64,000 bases of DNA from Antedon mediterranea (taxonomy: Eukaryota > Echinodermata > Crinoidea > Comatulida > Antedonidae): assembly GCF_964355755.1 (NCBI RefSeq), contig NC_092676.1, positions 7,670,288 to 7,734,287 of the forward strand. The letters run 5' to 3'. This document shows positions 39,001 to 48,566 of the stretch, piece by piece (positions within the stretch are counted from its first letter, which is position 1; the number at the start of each line of letters is the position of its first letter). A program made the translations under genes and the position numbers. The notes below the pieces were generated by a model. It did not search any database and was not told the DNA's origin. It saw nothing but the letters and a program-made list of their open reading frames with translations.

Positions 39001-40974
39001 ACACTAACACTAGACGCACTAATAACTGTTAAAATTAAATATATTCGTAGACATAATTGTCGTTATACAACATAATTGTTGCTAATTCAGCGGCAACACA
39101 CCTAAAGATTACAGCTGTTCAACATGCTATCACTGCTATTTACAATCTATAATTTAACACATGCTATACCTTTCACTTTGCATACCATTTATTAATAATA
39201 ATGTTTCATGTTTAGCTAGTCATGTCATTGTCAGTACAACATCTCCTCCAAGCCAGTCATACATATTCTACGTAAATTGTCCAGTATGTTGTACACCTAG
39301 CCTAAATCAGCCTAAATCAGATTCCTTGATTAAAAGCCTACTGTATACTGTTAAAAATATCCAAATATTATTTTGCCATCCATGGGATTGGAAGTGTGTA
39401 TGTTTAACAAAATATGAAAGCGAAATTATTTGTACGTATGTTGTACACCTACTGTAGCCTAATTTCTCTTAACCAATTCCATGATTTAAAGCCTATTTTG
39501 TTAAAGCTCCCAATATTATTTTTCAAACATTATAGGTTTTATTAGCACCCTGCTCATTAGAAGTGTGTACAAAATATGTAAGAGACGGTACTTATATCAC
39601 CGTCTGTTTGATTCAAGACAATACAGTGGATAAATTGTAAATTTAGAATAAAATGAAAAATATGTATATAAACGAAAAAACACCATATTGGAGGATGTTC
39701 TACTATCCTTAAGGCACCTTATTAATATTTTATTTTAGGTTTACATAAAAATACCAACATTTTGTAACTTTTACATTTATTTATTGACAGATAAATTCCA
39801 TCTCTTTTTTAAAGTTGATTTAAATTCATAGTTAATGCTCAACAAAATGAAGACATAATTTTAACATACAGTGTTACAGATCAGTATCTGACACACCTTT
39901 TACATTTTAATTTCAGTCACCTCTAGAATATTGCTACAAGGCAATTACATTATACATACTGTATGACTTTCTTAGTAATAATTCATCAATCAATACAAAA
40001 CTCATTCAATTGTATTCTAAACACTGACCATGAATAAGATAGACAACATAATTAGTAAGAAAAGGGGAGAGCAATACAAAATTTGCATTTAGTGCTAGTA
40101 GTATATAAACTTTAATTTCTATACCGTGCTGACAGTCAGATACTAGATGCAGCAAATTGTCATTGTATTAAATTGGCAACATGCTTAAAATCCCTCGTAA
40201 TTCGCCAGGTTAAATTCAGTGTGTGCATGAATTAATTCAATTAATCGCCCGATACTCTGCAACCTGTTTGGGCAATGAATATCATGGTTTGCTAATTAGC
40301 ATGAATTGCATAGACACACCTATGAATTTAAAGCATCACTTTAGCCTTCAAAAAAACACAAAAGGTACATTCTCTTTGGTAGTGTATTTTGTACAACAAA
40401 GTCTTGACTATATCTACACTGTATACAGTCTTGATAATAGAACATTGACATAATTGTCAACTGTATGAATAGTGTATTACGTACAGACATTTAAGACAAC
40501 CTACCAAATGTTTAAAAGATATGCTAAAAACAGTGTGGTCTTACTTCTGTGTGGTACTGTAAAGTAACGCAAGAAATAATTCTAAAGTACTGCAGTTACT
40601 GCAGTTACTACATGATTTTGCTCCTCACCCTGAGGAAGCTTCTTTTTTTGGGGGGGGAGGGGGATGCAAAACAAACTAACATCAGGTGCAACAAATTCAC
40701 TGTAATAATTACAGTTACTGTACAGTATGTCATTAGACATTTTTTTTATTCAATATGTTGTACACAGAATAACTTGATAACTTGATCCCTTGAAAGTAAA
40801 GTGAAAAATAGTATCGATATAAGTTTAGTTAGTTTACTGTACCTGCTCCTCTCGTTTCTGTTTTCGTATTTGTACCCCTTCCTCTTCTCGTCGTCTCCTC
40901 ATCTCTTGTAAATCTTTGTCTTTGTTCTTGTATGCTCGTAGTCTGTTATTTTCTTTTACTGGTGTAGCCATCAT
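27056..40974 (-). CDS. KPNA1: Importin subunit alpha, KPNA1/5/6 type, 13 exons, complete
   Basis: Adaptor that binds classical nuclear localisation signals and importin-beta. Exons on the minus strand: 40843-40974, 38857-38931, 36808-36904, 34368-34471, 33114-33245, 32690-32778, 32382-32481, 31637-31800, 31095-31173, 30859-30984, 28820-28947, 27971-28149, 27056-27246. The sum is 1596 bases, 531 residues plus stop, with all phases consistent. Exons 1-3 form the importin-beta-binding domain ([41 protein letters not shown]). Then come ARM repeats with the W...N ligand residues: [66 protein letters not shown]. The tail KIEFLQSHE...QYFG and the terminal PMQGFQF are those of the KPNA1/5/6 subfamily rather than KPNA2 or KPNA3/4. 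A 5'UTR acceptor lies at 41001-41002; an AATAAA on the minus strand is at 26972-26977. The symbol denotes the subfamily; one gene probably stands for the three vertebrate paralogues. Confidence 0.95.
27450..27795 (+). mobile_element. tRNA-derived SINE with (TTA)n tail
   Basis: Head GTGGTGAAGCGGTTAAGGCA, body with GATGGTAGAAC and TACCCCGGTGTACAG, then GCGCAATTCAGCTCAGTT and GCAAGTCACAGGTTATT followed by ATT repeats. Situated in the last intron of the importin-alpha gene, opposite to its direction. Confidence 0.75.
29025..29851. mobile_element. 827-bp TIR element with CGGTGTATAAGTCGCAC ends
   Basis: The outer 29 bases are perfect inverted repeats (TACCGTATATTTCGG then TGTATAAGTCGCAC; mirrored at 29823-29851). 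TA borders suggest a TA target. Subterminal copies of GTATAAGACGCACC occur at both sides. No transposase frame recognised, so a non-autonomous element. In the importin-alpha intron between exons 10 and 11. Confidence 0.85.
29930..30650 (+). repeat. 18-bp minisatellite in an importin-alpha intron
   Basis: Roughly 38 imperfect copies of GGGATTATACTTGAGCAT. The 18-base period leaves several frames open on both strands (repeats of MGLYLN or NPMLEY), which are not genes. Located between importin-alpha exons 10 and 11, 200 bases from exon 10. Confidence 0.93.
32015..32362. mobile_element. MITE family C, long copy next to importin-alpha exon 7
   Basis: Starts AGCGTGGTTCCCACTAG after TAA and ends CTAGTGGGAACTAAGCT. 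The right end lies about 20 bases from exon 7 (32382-32481), i.e. about 17 bases from the GT donor of the minus-strand gene. Confidence 0.8.
33690..34030 (-). mobile_element. tRNA-derived SINE, minus orientation
   Basis: Contains the reverse of the SINE body: AAACCGGGGTAATAGGTTCT, TACACTGGACCTTCGGTTTA, GTTCAACCACCAGA and CACTGTCTTAACGACTCG. In the importin-alpha intron between exons 4 and 5, same direction as the gene. Confidence 0.7.
34554..34709. mobile_element. MITE family A copy
   Basis: CTCTGTCTACACTATCAAAC at the left and TAGTGTAGACAGAGC at the right, with CCAAATATGG inside. About 80 bases before importin-alpha exon 4 on the transcript. Confidence 0.8.
34840..35110 (+). mobile_element. 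Decayed LINE 3' coding fragment in an importin-alpha intron
   Basis: On the plus strand, frames with stops read [15 protein letters not shown], then [19 protein letters not shown] and LCRTRKSF. This is the layout of the C-terminal end of CR1/L2-like reverse transcriptases; compare the end of the LINE at 42160-46190, which has HPLHKVIIDQLNPSGRLRLL and RFAKSFIP. It is broken and antisense to the host gene. Confidence 0.6.
36605..36772. mobile_element. MITE family A copy with TAA duplication
   Basis: Begins AGTTTTGTCTACACTATC, ends TAGTGTAGACAGAACT, with TAA at 36602-36604 and 36773-36775. Holds CCAAATATGG and CCATATATGG. Lies about 36 bases from importin-alpha exon 3, just past its donor. Confidence 0.85.
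37140..38815 (+). repeat. 16-bp purine-rich minisatellite, about 1.7 kb
   Basis: More than 90 imperfect copies of GGTGTAGGAGATGAGG with subfamilies (GATGTAGGAGATGAGG, GTGTAGAGAATGAGG) arranged in higher-order blocks. In the importin-alpha intron between exons 2 and 3; the array ends about 40 bases from exon 2 (38857). The gene's transcript carries the pyrimidine strand. Open frames of 182 and 135 residues ([15 protein letters not shown]) inside it are repeat artefacts. Confidence 0.95.
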
Positions 40975-41065
40975 GTTTTTTGTTTGTATTCTGAAGTAGC
41001 CTATAGAAAGAGTTCAAGATTTAAATCAAATCATTCTTCTATCAATAACTATGATGTGCGAATTG

Positions 41066-41156
41066 CACTATCTGCACTATCTGCACTATTTGCACTATCT
41101 GCACTATTTGCACTATCTGCACTATTTGCACTATCTGCACTATTTGCACTATCTGC
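41066..41156 (+). repeat. 9-bp tandem repeat near the importin-alpha 5' end
   Basis: About ten copies of GCACTATCT / GCACTATTT alternate, in effect an 18-base unit. It lies some 70-160 bases upstream of the first coding exon, within a presumed 5'UTR intron (acceptor at 41001-41002). Confidence 0.93.
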
Positions 41157-41401
41157 ACAATTTTAACACAATTATTTCATTCAAATACTTTTTCAATAAA
41201 TATAACATACTGTACAGTAATCAAGGCATACTGTTATAAAAATAATAAGTTCATATACTGGACTGCCTGCCAATGGCCAATTAAATACGTGGCGGACCAG
41301 TTAAATTGTAAAAAAACAAGTCTGCCAGTTAAAATGTCAGTAAAATCTGACGAAATATCAATAATTTTACTCAATTCACCTCGTCATGATTTCTTTAAAG
41401 A

Positions 41402-41919
41402 TACCGTAAAACCTCGAAAAGAAGCCCATGGGCTTCTTTTTTTAGTGCTCTTGGGTGGGCTTCTTTTCGAGATGGGCTTCTTTTCGAGATGGGCTTCTTT
41501 TCGAGATGGGCTTCTTTTCGAGATGGGCTTCTTTTCGAGAGTACTTTTGCAAACTGTAGAGGGGGGCTTCTTTTCGAAATGAATGCTGTAAATTTTGTGA
41601 ATTTCTACTACAATAATGTGACTTTTGAGACATTTTTTCAACCATGAAATTATGTTTAATATACCAATTAAAAAACAATATAAAAAGCCAAAAAACAGTC
41701 CTATGATTCACCGTCAAATACAATAATTTCGTCATCATCTCAATACAGTATGAGTAGTCTATCTCGAAATGAAGCCCATACTATCTTTAAAAGAAGCCCA
41801 GGGGGCTTCATTTCGAGATGGGCTTCTTTTCGAGAGTACTTTTGCAAACTGTAGAGAGGGGCTTCTTTTCGAGATGGGCTTCTTTTCGAGGTTTAAGCTC
41901 TTTTCGAAGTTTTACGGTA
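41402..41919. mobile_element. TIR element (TACCGTAAAACCTCGAAAAG ends) with 17-bp internal minisatellites
   Basis: Left TACCGTAAAACCTCGAAAAG and right CTTTTCGAAGTTTTACGGTA are inverted repeats with one mismatch. Inside, GATGGGCTTCTTTTCGA is repeated about five times (41455-41540) and again near 41812-41890. The unit equals the inverted subterminal sequence of the element itself. Confidence 0.85.
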
Positions 41920-42159
41920 TTTCACACCTGGACTATAATCAAGATCCATTTTCTATAAATACCTCATTTTTAGTTTTTTAAAGTTAATGTTCAGTTACAA
42001 ACAGTATCTTGGTTGTTAATTGAAGGCCTCCCTATTAGGCCTATATTCTGTGACCAGTAAAAGGAGTGGAGGACGAGTAAAAATGTAATATTAATAATCT
42101 ACTCGTCTAGTTTGAAAAAAACCTTAATGGAGTCCCTGATTATTTAGTATGTAATACTA

Positions 42160-45100
42160 TTGGAGTGGCGCTGTGCAACACGGCGACACAGCTCGTCTCA
42201 TTGTCTCTATTGTTACTCATTTTTTGACGTTATTTTCGTATATTTGGACTGTATTGTATTGTGGAAGAAGTCATTTGATTTATACATTATGTTGTATGTG
42301 AAAGTTTTGAAATTTCTGTATTTTTTGCTGATATTTTGGCTGTTCTTACTGTGTGGATTGAGTAAGTCGGGCGGTGGAATTGCGTACACGTCATCTGATT
42401 TGCATTCCATGGGCGAGAGGTCGACCTCACCGCTACCGGCACACGTTGAATTACCATCTGAGATACAACGTCACAGGCTTCGGAAAAGGGGCAAGGCTGG
42501 TGGGGTCAGAAAGCGACTACAACGAAGGAAATGTAAGCCTTTTATACCATCTTTAATATTTGGAAATGTAAGATCTTTGAATAACAAAGTCGATTTACTC
42601 AGAGCAAACGTCGAACACTTCAGCGATTTTAGGAATGCCAGCTTACTTGCATTCACGGAAACCCACCTGAGCGATAAGCATAGCGATCAACATATTCAAG
42701 TAGTTGGCTTTAAATCTGTTCGTGGGGATCGTACAGCCGAAGCGAACAAAGATGGCGGTGGTGGTCTTTGCCTCTACATTAATGAGAAATACTGTCATCC
42801 AAATAACTCTACGCTTAAGCTTCATAAATGTTCGCCACACTCGGAAGTGCTGGTTGTTGGTATTCGCCCCTACTATCTTCCGAGAGAGTTCTCGCATGTT
42901 ATCAATGTTATGGTATACATACCTAACAAAAAGCTTGAAAAGCCTGCTATAAATGAGATCGCAGAAATTATCGAAGGTATTGAGTGTAGTCACCCTGAGG
43001 CGCTTGTAATTATCAATGGCGATTTCAACAGATGCAAGCTCAAGAAAACAACGGCCACTTATTATCAGCATGTTACATGTAAAACGAGGGACAACGCGAT
43101 TCTTGATTTATGCTACTCTAGTGTGAAGGATGCCTATATTTCGACCCCACTACCGAACTTGGGCAAATCTGATCATAATTTGATTTTACTCAGTCCTAAA
43201 TATCGCCCGTTAAATAAGACATGCCAACCAAAAATTATTAATGTACGTAAATGGTCTCCTGAAGCCGAGGAAGCCCTGATAGCGGAATTTGAATCTACCG
43301 ATTGGGATATTTTTACGGAGGATGAAGATTTGAATAGTATTACTTATGCAGTGAGCTCGTACATAAACTTTTGTATTGATAAATGCGTTCCAGTTAAAAA
43401 AGTGAAAATCTACCCTAACAACAAGCCATGGATCACGAAAGGCGTTAAATTACTGTTGTGTGAGAAACGTAAAGCCTTTAAGATGGGCGACTCTAATCGT
43501 ATGAAAATATTGACTAGAGAGATTAAATCTGAAATAATGAAACTTATGAGCTGCTGGGCCGGATAGAATCCCACCACGAGTACTTAAGGTCTGCTCTCCT
43601 CACCTTGATGGTATATTTACATTTATTTTCAATATGTGTCTTTCTTATCATGCGTTCCCGGATATTTGGAAACTTTCATGCATAATACCGGTACCTAAGA
43701 AACCTAAGATTAACAGCATGAATGATTTGAGACCCGTTGCACTCACGTCTGTCGCGATGAAAATATTGGAACGTATTATTTTAAAAATTATGCAACCTTA
43801 TGCTGAAAAAGTGTTAGACCCGTTGCAATTTGCTTACCGATCACTCCGTAGTACCAGTGATGCGATTTATTTTAAATTACATAAATTGTATTCACATCTA
43901 GATAATGTAAAGAAAGGCCACTCGGCACGTATTATGTATTTTGATTTTCAATCTGCGTTTAATACCATACAACCCCATATCTTAGCAGACAAAATGTTGA
44001 ATATGGAGTTGGGCAAATCTGATCATAATTTGATTTTACTCAGTCCTAAATATCGCCCGTTAAATAAGACATGCCAACCAAAAATTATTAATGTACGTAA
44101 ATGGTCTCCTGAAGCCGAGGAAGCCCTGATAGCGGAATTTGAATCTACCGATTGGGATATTTTTACGGAGGATGAAGATTTGAATAGTATTACTTATGCA
44201 GTGAGCTCGTACATAAACTTTTGTATTGATAAATGCGTTCCAGTTAAAAAAGTGAAAATCTACCCTAACAACAAGCCATGGATCACGAAAGGCGTTAAAT
44301 TACTGTTGTGTGAGAAACGTAAAGCCTTTAAGATGGGCGACTCTAATCGTATGAAAATATTGACTAGAGAGATTAAATCTGAAATAATGAAACAGAAGAA
44401 CATTTATAGGAAAAAAGTTGAACATAACTTCAGGTCTAATAATATGAAACAAGTTTGGCAGGGTATGAAACTTATGAGTGGTTACACAAACGGTGGTAAT
44501 ACACCCACCTCGATTCCGAATTTTACTGTGCAATATGTTAATGAGTTAAATGAATTTTATAACCGTTTTAATGTTCATGATTTTAAAAAAGAAAGAGAGG
44601 CTCTATTTAGCTTGTGTCGGGTGACTGAAGATGATCCCAAATTTAGTATAAGCATTTCTGATGTACATAACGAATTCATGAAACTCAATTCATCGAAGGC
44701 TGCTGGGCCGGATAGAATCCCACCACGAGTACTTAAGGTCTGCTCTCCTCACCTTGATGGTATATTTACATTTATTTTCAATATGTGTCTTTCTTATCAT
44801 GCGTTCCCGGATATTTGGAAACTTTCATGCATAATACCGGTACCTAAGAAACCTAAGATTAACAGCATGAATGATTTGAGACCCGTTGCACTCACGTCTG
44901 TCGCGATGAAAATATTGGAACGTATTATTTTAAAAATTATGCAACCTTATGCTGAAAAAGTGTTAGACCCGTTGCAATTTGCTTACCGATCACTCCGTAG
45001 TACCAGTGATGCGATTTATTTTAAATTACATAAATTGTATTCACATCTAGATAATGTAAAGAAAGGCCACTCGGCACGTATTATGTATTTTGATTTTCAA

Positions 45101-46190
45101 TCTGCGTTTAATACCATACAACCCCATATCTTAGCAGACAAAATGTTGAATATGGAGTTTCCCCGTCCGATTGTTCGTTTAGTTATAAATTTCATTTGTG
45201 ATAGAAAACAATTTGTTAATATTAATGGTGTTAAGTCAGAAATCGTAACCTCTGACATCGGTGTTCCTCAGGGTACTGTCAACGCACCTAAATTATATTC
45301 CTTGTATACGGCGGATTACAGATCTTTAAATGATGAGCTTTGCCCCGTTGTTAAATTCGCTGATGACACTAGTACTATTGGTCTCATAGTTTCAAACAAT
45401 GATGAAAATTATCGTAGCGAAATACAAAGATTTGTTAAATTTTGTGACGATAATTATCTCCAAATAAATGCATCAAAAACAAAGGAGATGATCATTGATT
45501 TTAGGACTAAACATAAATTTAATTTTCAACCAATCACTATCAAAGGTAAAGAAATTGAAATTGTTGACCAGTACAAGTATCTAGGAATTGTTTTCAATGA
45601 TAAACTGAGTTGGGGAGACCATATAGACTTCATCAGCAAAAAATTAAGTCCCAGAATGTATTGTATGAGAACTTTATATAAATTTAACTCCTGTGATTTG
45701 ATGTTACTTTCGTTCTATAGATCCGTTATATGTAGTGTTTGGACGTATTGCCTCTCCTGTTGGGCTGGTAATGTTACCGGAGGGAATAAAGGACGCCTTG
45801 AAACTTTCATCCGTCGGGCTGGTAAAATGATTGGTCTGGAACTGCCTTCCTTTACCGATGTGCACCTAGAACACCTCCAGAAAGATTTCGAACGCATTGA
45901 GTCGGATGCCTCTCATCCTCTCCACAAAGTGATCATAGACCAACTTAATCCAAGTGGTAGATTGAGGCTCCTCAGTGTGAAAACAAATCGATTTGCTAAA
46001 TCCTTTATTCCCTCCGGTATCATCCAGTACAACAGGAAGTCAAGAAGATAATTTTATATTGTAATTTTTTAGATGTTTTTATATGAATGGTTTTATGCTA
46101 TATTTGTTTTTATAGTGTTTTCTTTGTTATTATGACGAGCAATGAATTTCCTTTTTGAGGATCAATTAAAGTTATCTTATCTTATCTTAT
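42160..46190 (+). mobile_element. Non-LTR retrotransposon (CR1/L2/Rex1-like LINE) with internal tandem duplication
   Basis: An APE endonuclease and a reverse transcriptase are encoded on the plus strand, followed by a 3' end with TTATC repeats (46174-46190). Endonuclease motifs: FGNVRSLNNKVD (from about 42556), TETHL, INGDFN and SDHNLI. RT motifs: PVPKKPKINSMNDLRPVALT, FDFQSAFNTIQP (motif A), GVPQGT, and FADD (45357) as catalytic box. A block at 43159-44008 is repeated at 44009-45157; the first copy lacks two pieces of 78 and 221 bases found in the second. The losses shift the frame, so the protein is split into an open frame at 42160-43566 (468 residues, endonuclease) and one at 43634-46051 (805 residues, RT with part of the block twice). 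The remaining duplicated sequence looks identical, so the event is young. The clade is inferred from the motif style and tail. The upstream limit is uncertain. Confidence 0.9.
43159..45157 (+). repeat. Direct duplication inside the LINE (850 and 1149 bases)
   Basis: Copy 1 is 43159-44008, copy 2 is 44009-45157. Both begin TTGGGCAAATCTGATC and end AATATGGAG. Copy 1 lacks the equivalents of 44394-44471 (78 bases, flanked by the repeated word ATGAAAC) and 44479-44699 (221 bases). No other difference was seen by eye. The first deletion is at a microhomology, which suits template jumping during reverse transcription or a replication slip. Confidence 0.9.
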
Positions 46191-47237
46191 AATTTGGATT
46201 TTATAAATTGAAAAGATATCATAATTATGTTTAGTCACTGAGATGAACAAGATTGGACCATTGTACTTTATCTAAAAAAAATTAGACTGCACAGCTAGCT
46301 ATTATCGTAATTTAAATCTGTGTGCGCATAAGAATACCAACTTTGACAGCTCTATTTTAGGCTCGATTGTTGTAGCGTACATTTTAGCGAACCTACACTG
46401 TACAGAAATACTCCTTTGTGTTCCACAGGGCATTTATTCCGTTGTGCCTAACACTGGACAGTTAGTATTTTTTATATGAATATTATTATTAGAGCAATTT
46501 CCTTTACACTTCTTCTATTAACCTTTAATTAAATGATTAGCTTTTTAATACATTGCTTTGTGTGCATGCACCTGCACTGCACTTATCCTTGATATCAAAA
46601 TTAAAGTTGGTTATTATACTCTCCTTGAATTACTACAACGTCATACAAAAAGAAGAAAATAAAACCACAGGACCATGTGAAAAGCATTAAAAAACGAACC
46701 ACAAACAAATGGTATTAAAAAACAAAGAAAACACAGACAATAAACAATATCTATGTTATGGAATTAAATAATTACATGCGAAATACATGCGATTGATATC
46801 GCTGTTGGCCATTTTTGTATGCCGGCCATTGCCAATTTTGTAACAATAGTGTTTCTATTTAGCCAGGCACCTGCATAGTCTCTGCCCAACCTTGTGATTG
46901 ATTTAATGTACTATTCCAGACAAACCTACATGGTCTTATATTATATTACTGGGGTTATTTACTACAGTTAGCCAACTGAGCTAATTAGCCTAAGTTTACA
47001 GTAGATCAAAACATAAGCTTTTTTTAGGGATACCTTACTTTGTTGGGTCCTGAAGGTATTCTCTAAACAGTCTACTAAAATTGTTCATTATTAGGAAAAT
47101 TATAAAAAGAGATTTTGATTTTTAAAGGTGGGTTCATATTAAAGCCTGCTTCTCAAATGTATGCATTGCAAGGACATAAGGCAAGGCAAATTACTTTTGG
47201 TGATCAGTCATTTTGCATTTTGCTCAAGTGGGATTGT
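46191..47237. other. Intergenic, nothing recognised
   Basis: AT-rich sequence between the LINE and the duplicated MIX23 exon. No open frame with family similarity, no tandem array. Confidence 0.5.
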
Positions 47238-47399
47238 TTCAAGTATTGTGGTAATGTTTATTGTTTTTAACCTTAATAATATGCAGGATGCCTTGAAAGT
47301 TGTTCGCATGATAGATGACAAAATTATATATGCACTAAATACATCAGTACCAACCACCTCATTTAAAGGACAGGTGAATGCTACAGAAAATGTATGAAT
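47238..47399 (+). pseudogene. Extra, truncated copy of MIX23 exon 2 with intron flank, upstream of the gene
   Basis: This stretch repeats 49047-49200 almost base for base: the end of MIX23 intron 1, the acceptor TGCAG and exon 2 as far as the NATE codons, with one substitution seen (AAA for AAG). It then lacks about 21 bases and resumes at the intron start (GTATGAAT). It lies about 1.2 kb before MIX23 exon 1, so it cannot be a cassette of the normal transcript unless an upstream promoter exists. Intronic sequence in the copy shows a DNA-level duplication, not a retrocopy. The near-identity indicates a recent event. Confidence 0.85.
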
Positions 47400-48566
47400 G
47401 AATTATAGGTCAACATTTGCATTTAAACATAATACAGTATAACCCACACTAAAAAATACTGCAGAACATCTTTATTTTGCATATGGACTATGGTGTATAA
47501 ATTCTGTGTCAGGAAAATAACCGCTACATTATTTTTGCTTGATGTTAGTGGAGTGGAAAAAAAATTATTAAAGAAAAGGCATTAGTAATTCTAATTTATG
47601 ATGTTTGATTCTTTTTTAAAAATCCATTAAATCAAAAATGCTTCTAAACTAAGATGAACAACTGCAATTTATCATTTTACAAATTGCAATATTTCATCAT
47701 CATAAAACACTACATAATTAATAGAATACTAATAATTATACATAATCTGAAATCAGCAATTTGGGAAGTCACACACAACGAACAAGTCTCATCTAAAAAT
47801 ATGATTATGTCATGATAATTGAATATTTCATAATTAAAATGTATTACAGTATTGTGCAATGAAAATAACCATATGCCTATATCCTGAACAAAAAAAACAC
47901 CGTTTCATTTTGTTTGTAAGACAAAAAAATTAGTAAGGCCTAGAGTTGAATCCCACACAAACCACCATTGAACACGAGGAGAAGGTTCAACTTGAATGAA
48001 GGCTGTCTTGTCCGCTGCTAGTTAGTGGGTTTCACCATACTATCATCGTTTTTGATTGATGATGGGTTACGTGAACATCTCAACTTTAGCGGCGATTTTA
48101 CGATTTTCCAGAGATCAAAGACAATTTACACTTAACATTTTAAGTTCTAGAGAGATTGAAGAGTATTATTGTATATTCTAAATGGAAATAATGTAACAAA
48201 ATACTTACTTTAAACAAGAAATTAATTAAATCTTATGAGGGAAACCCCTTCTCTCCTTCCGCAACATGCGCAATGCAATTGAGCAGGCGCAGTAGAATTT
48301 CCATAGTGAGCCCTCTCTTGTTACGTAATTTACAATACATTCAGACTCTACCATTTTCTATGGTTCCCACGTGAAATTGGTAGAATTAAATACTTAATGT
48401 ATCTAAATAAGTAGATGCATACATAATAACATTTCCAAATACAGAAATTGTTATCTCGTTATTTATAGAATAAAATGTAATTTTAGGCCATTTTACTGTA
48501 TCACCTCTTGAAGTAACATACCCAACCGGTCAATCTAAATAGACGCGCCCGTCATCATAATCCAAC

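Noticed and set aside
42213-43071. Minus-strand frames inside the LINE
   Set aside because: Shadows of the endonuclease reading frame; no domain of their own.
47161-47397. Frame of 78 residues with MIX23 similarity as a second MIX23 gene
   Set aside because: It is only a copy of exon 2 with intron flank; the extra residues are translated intron.
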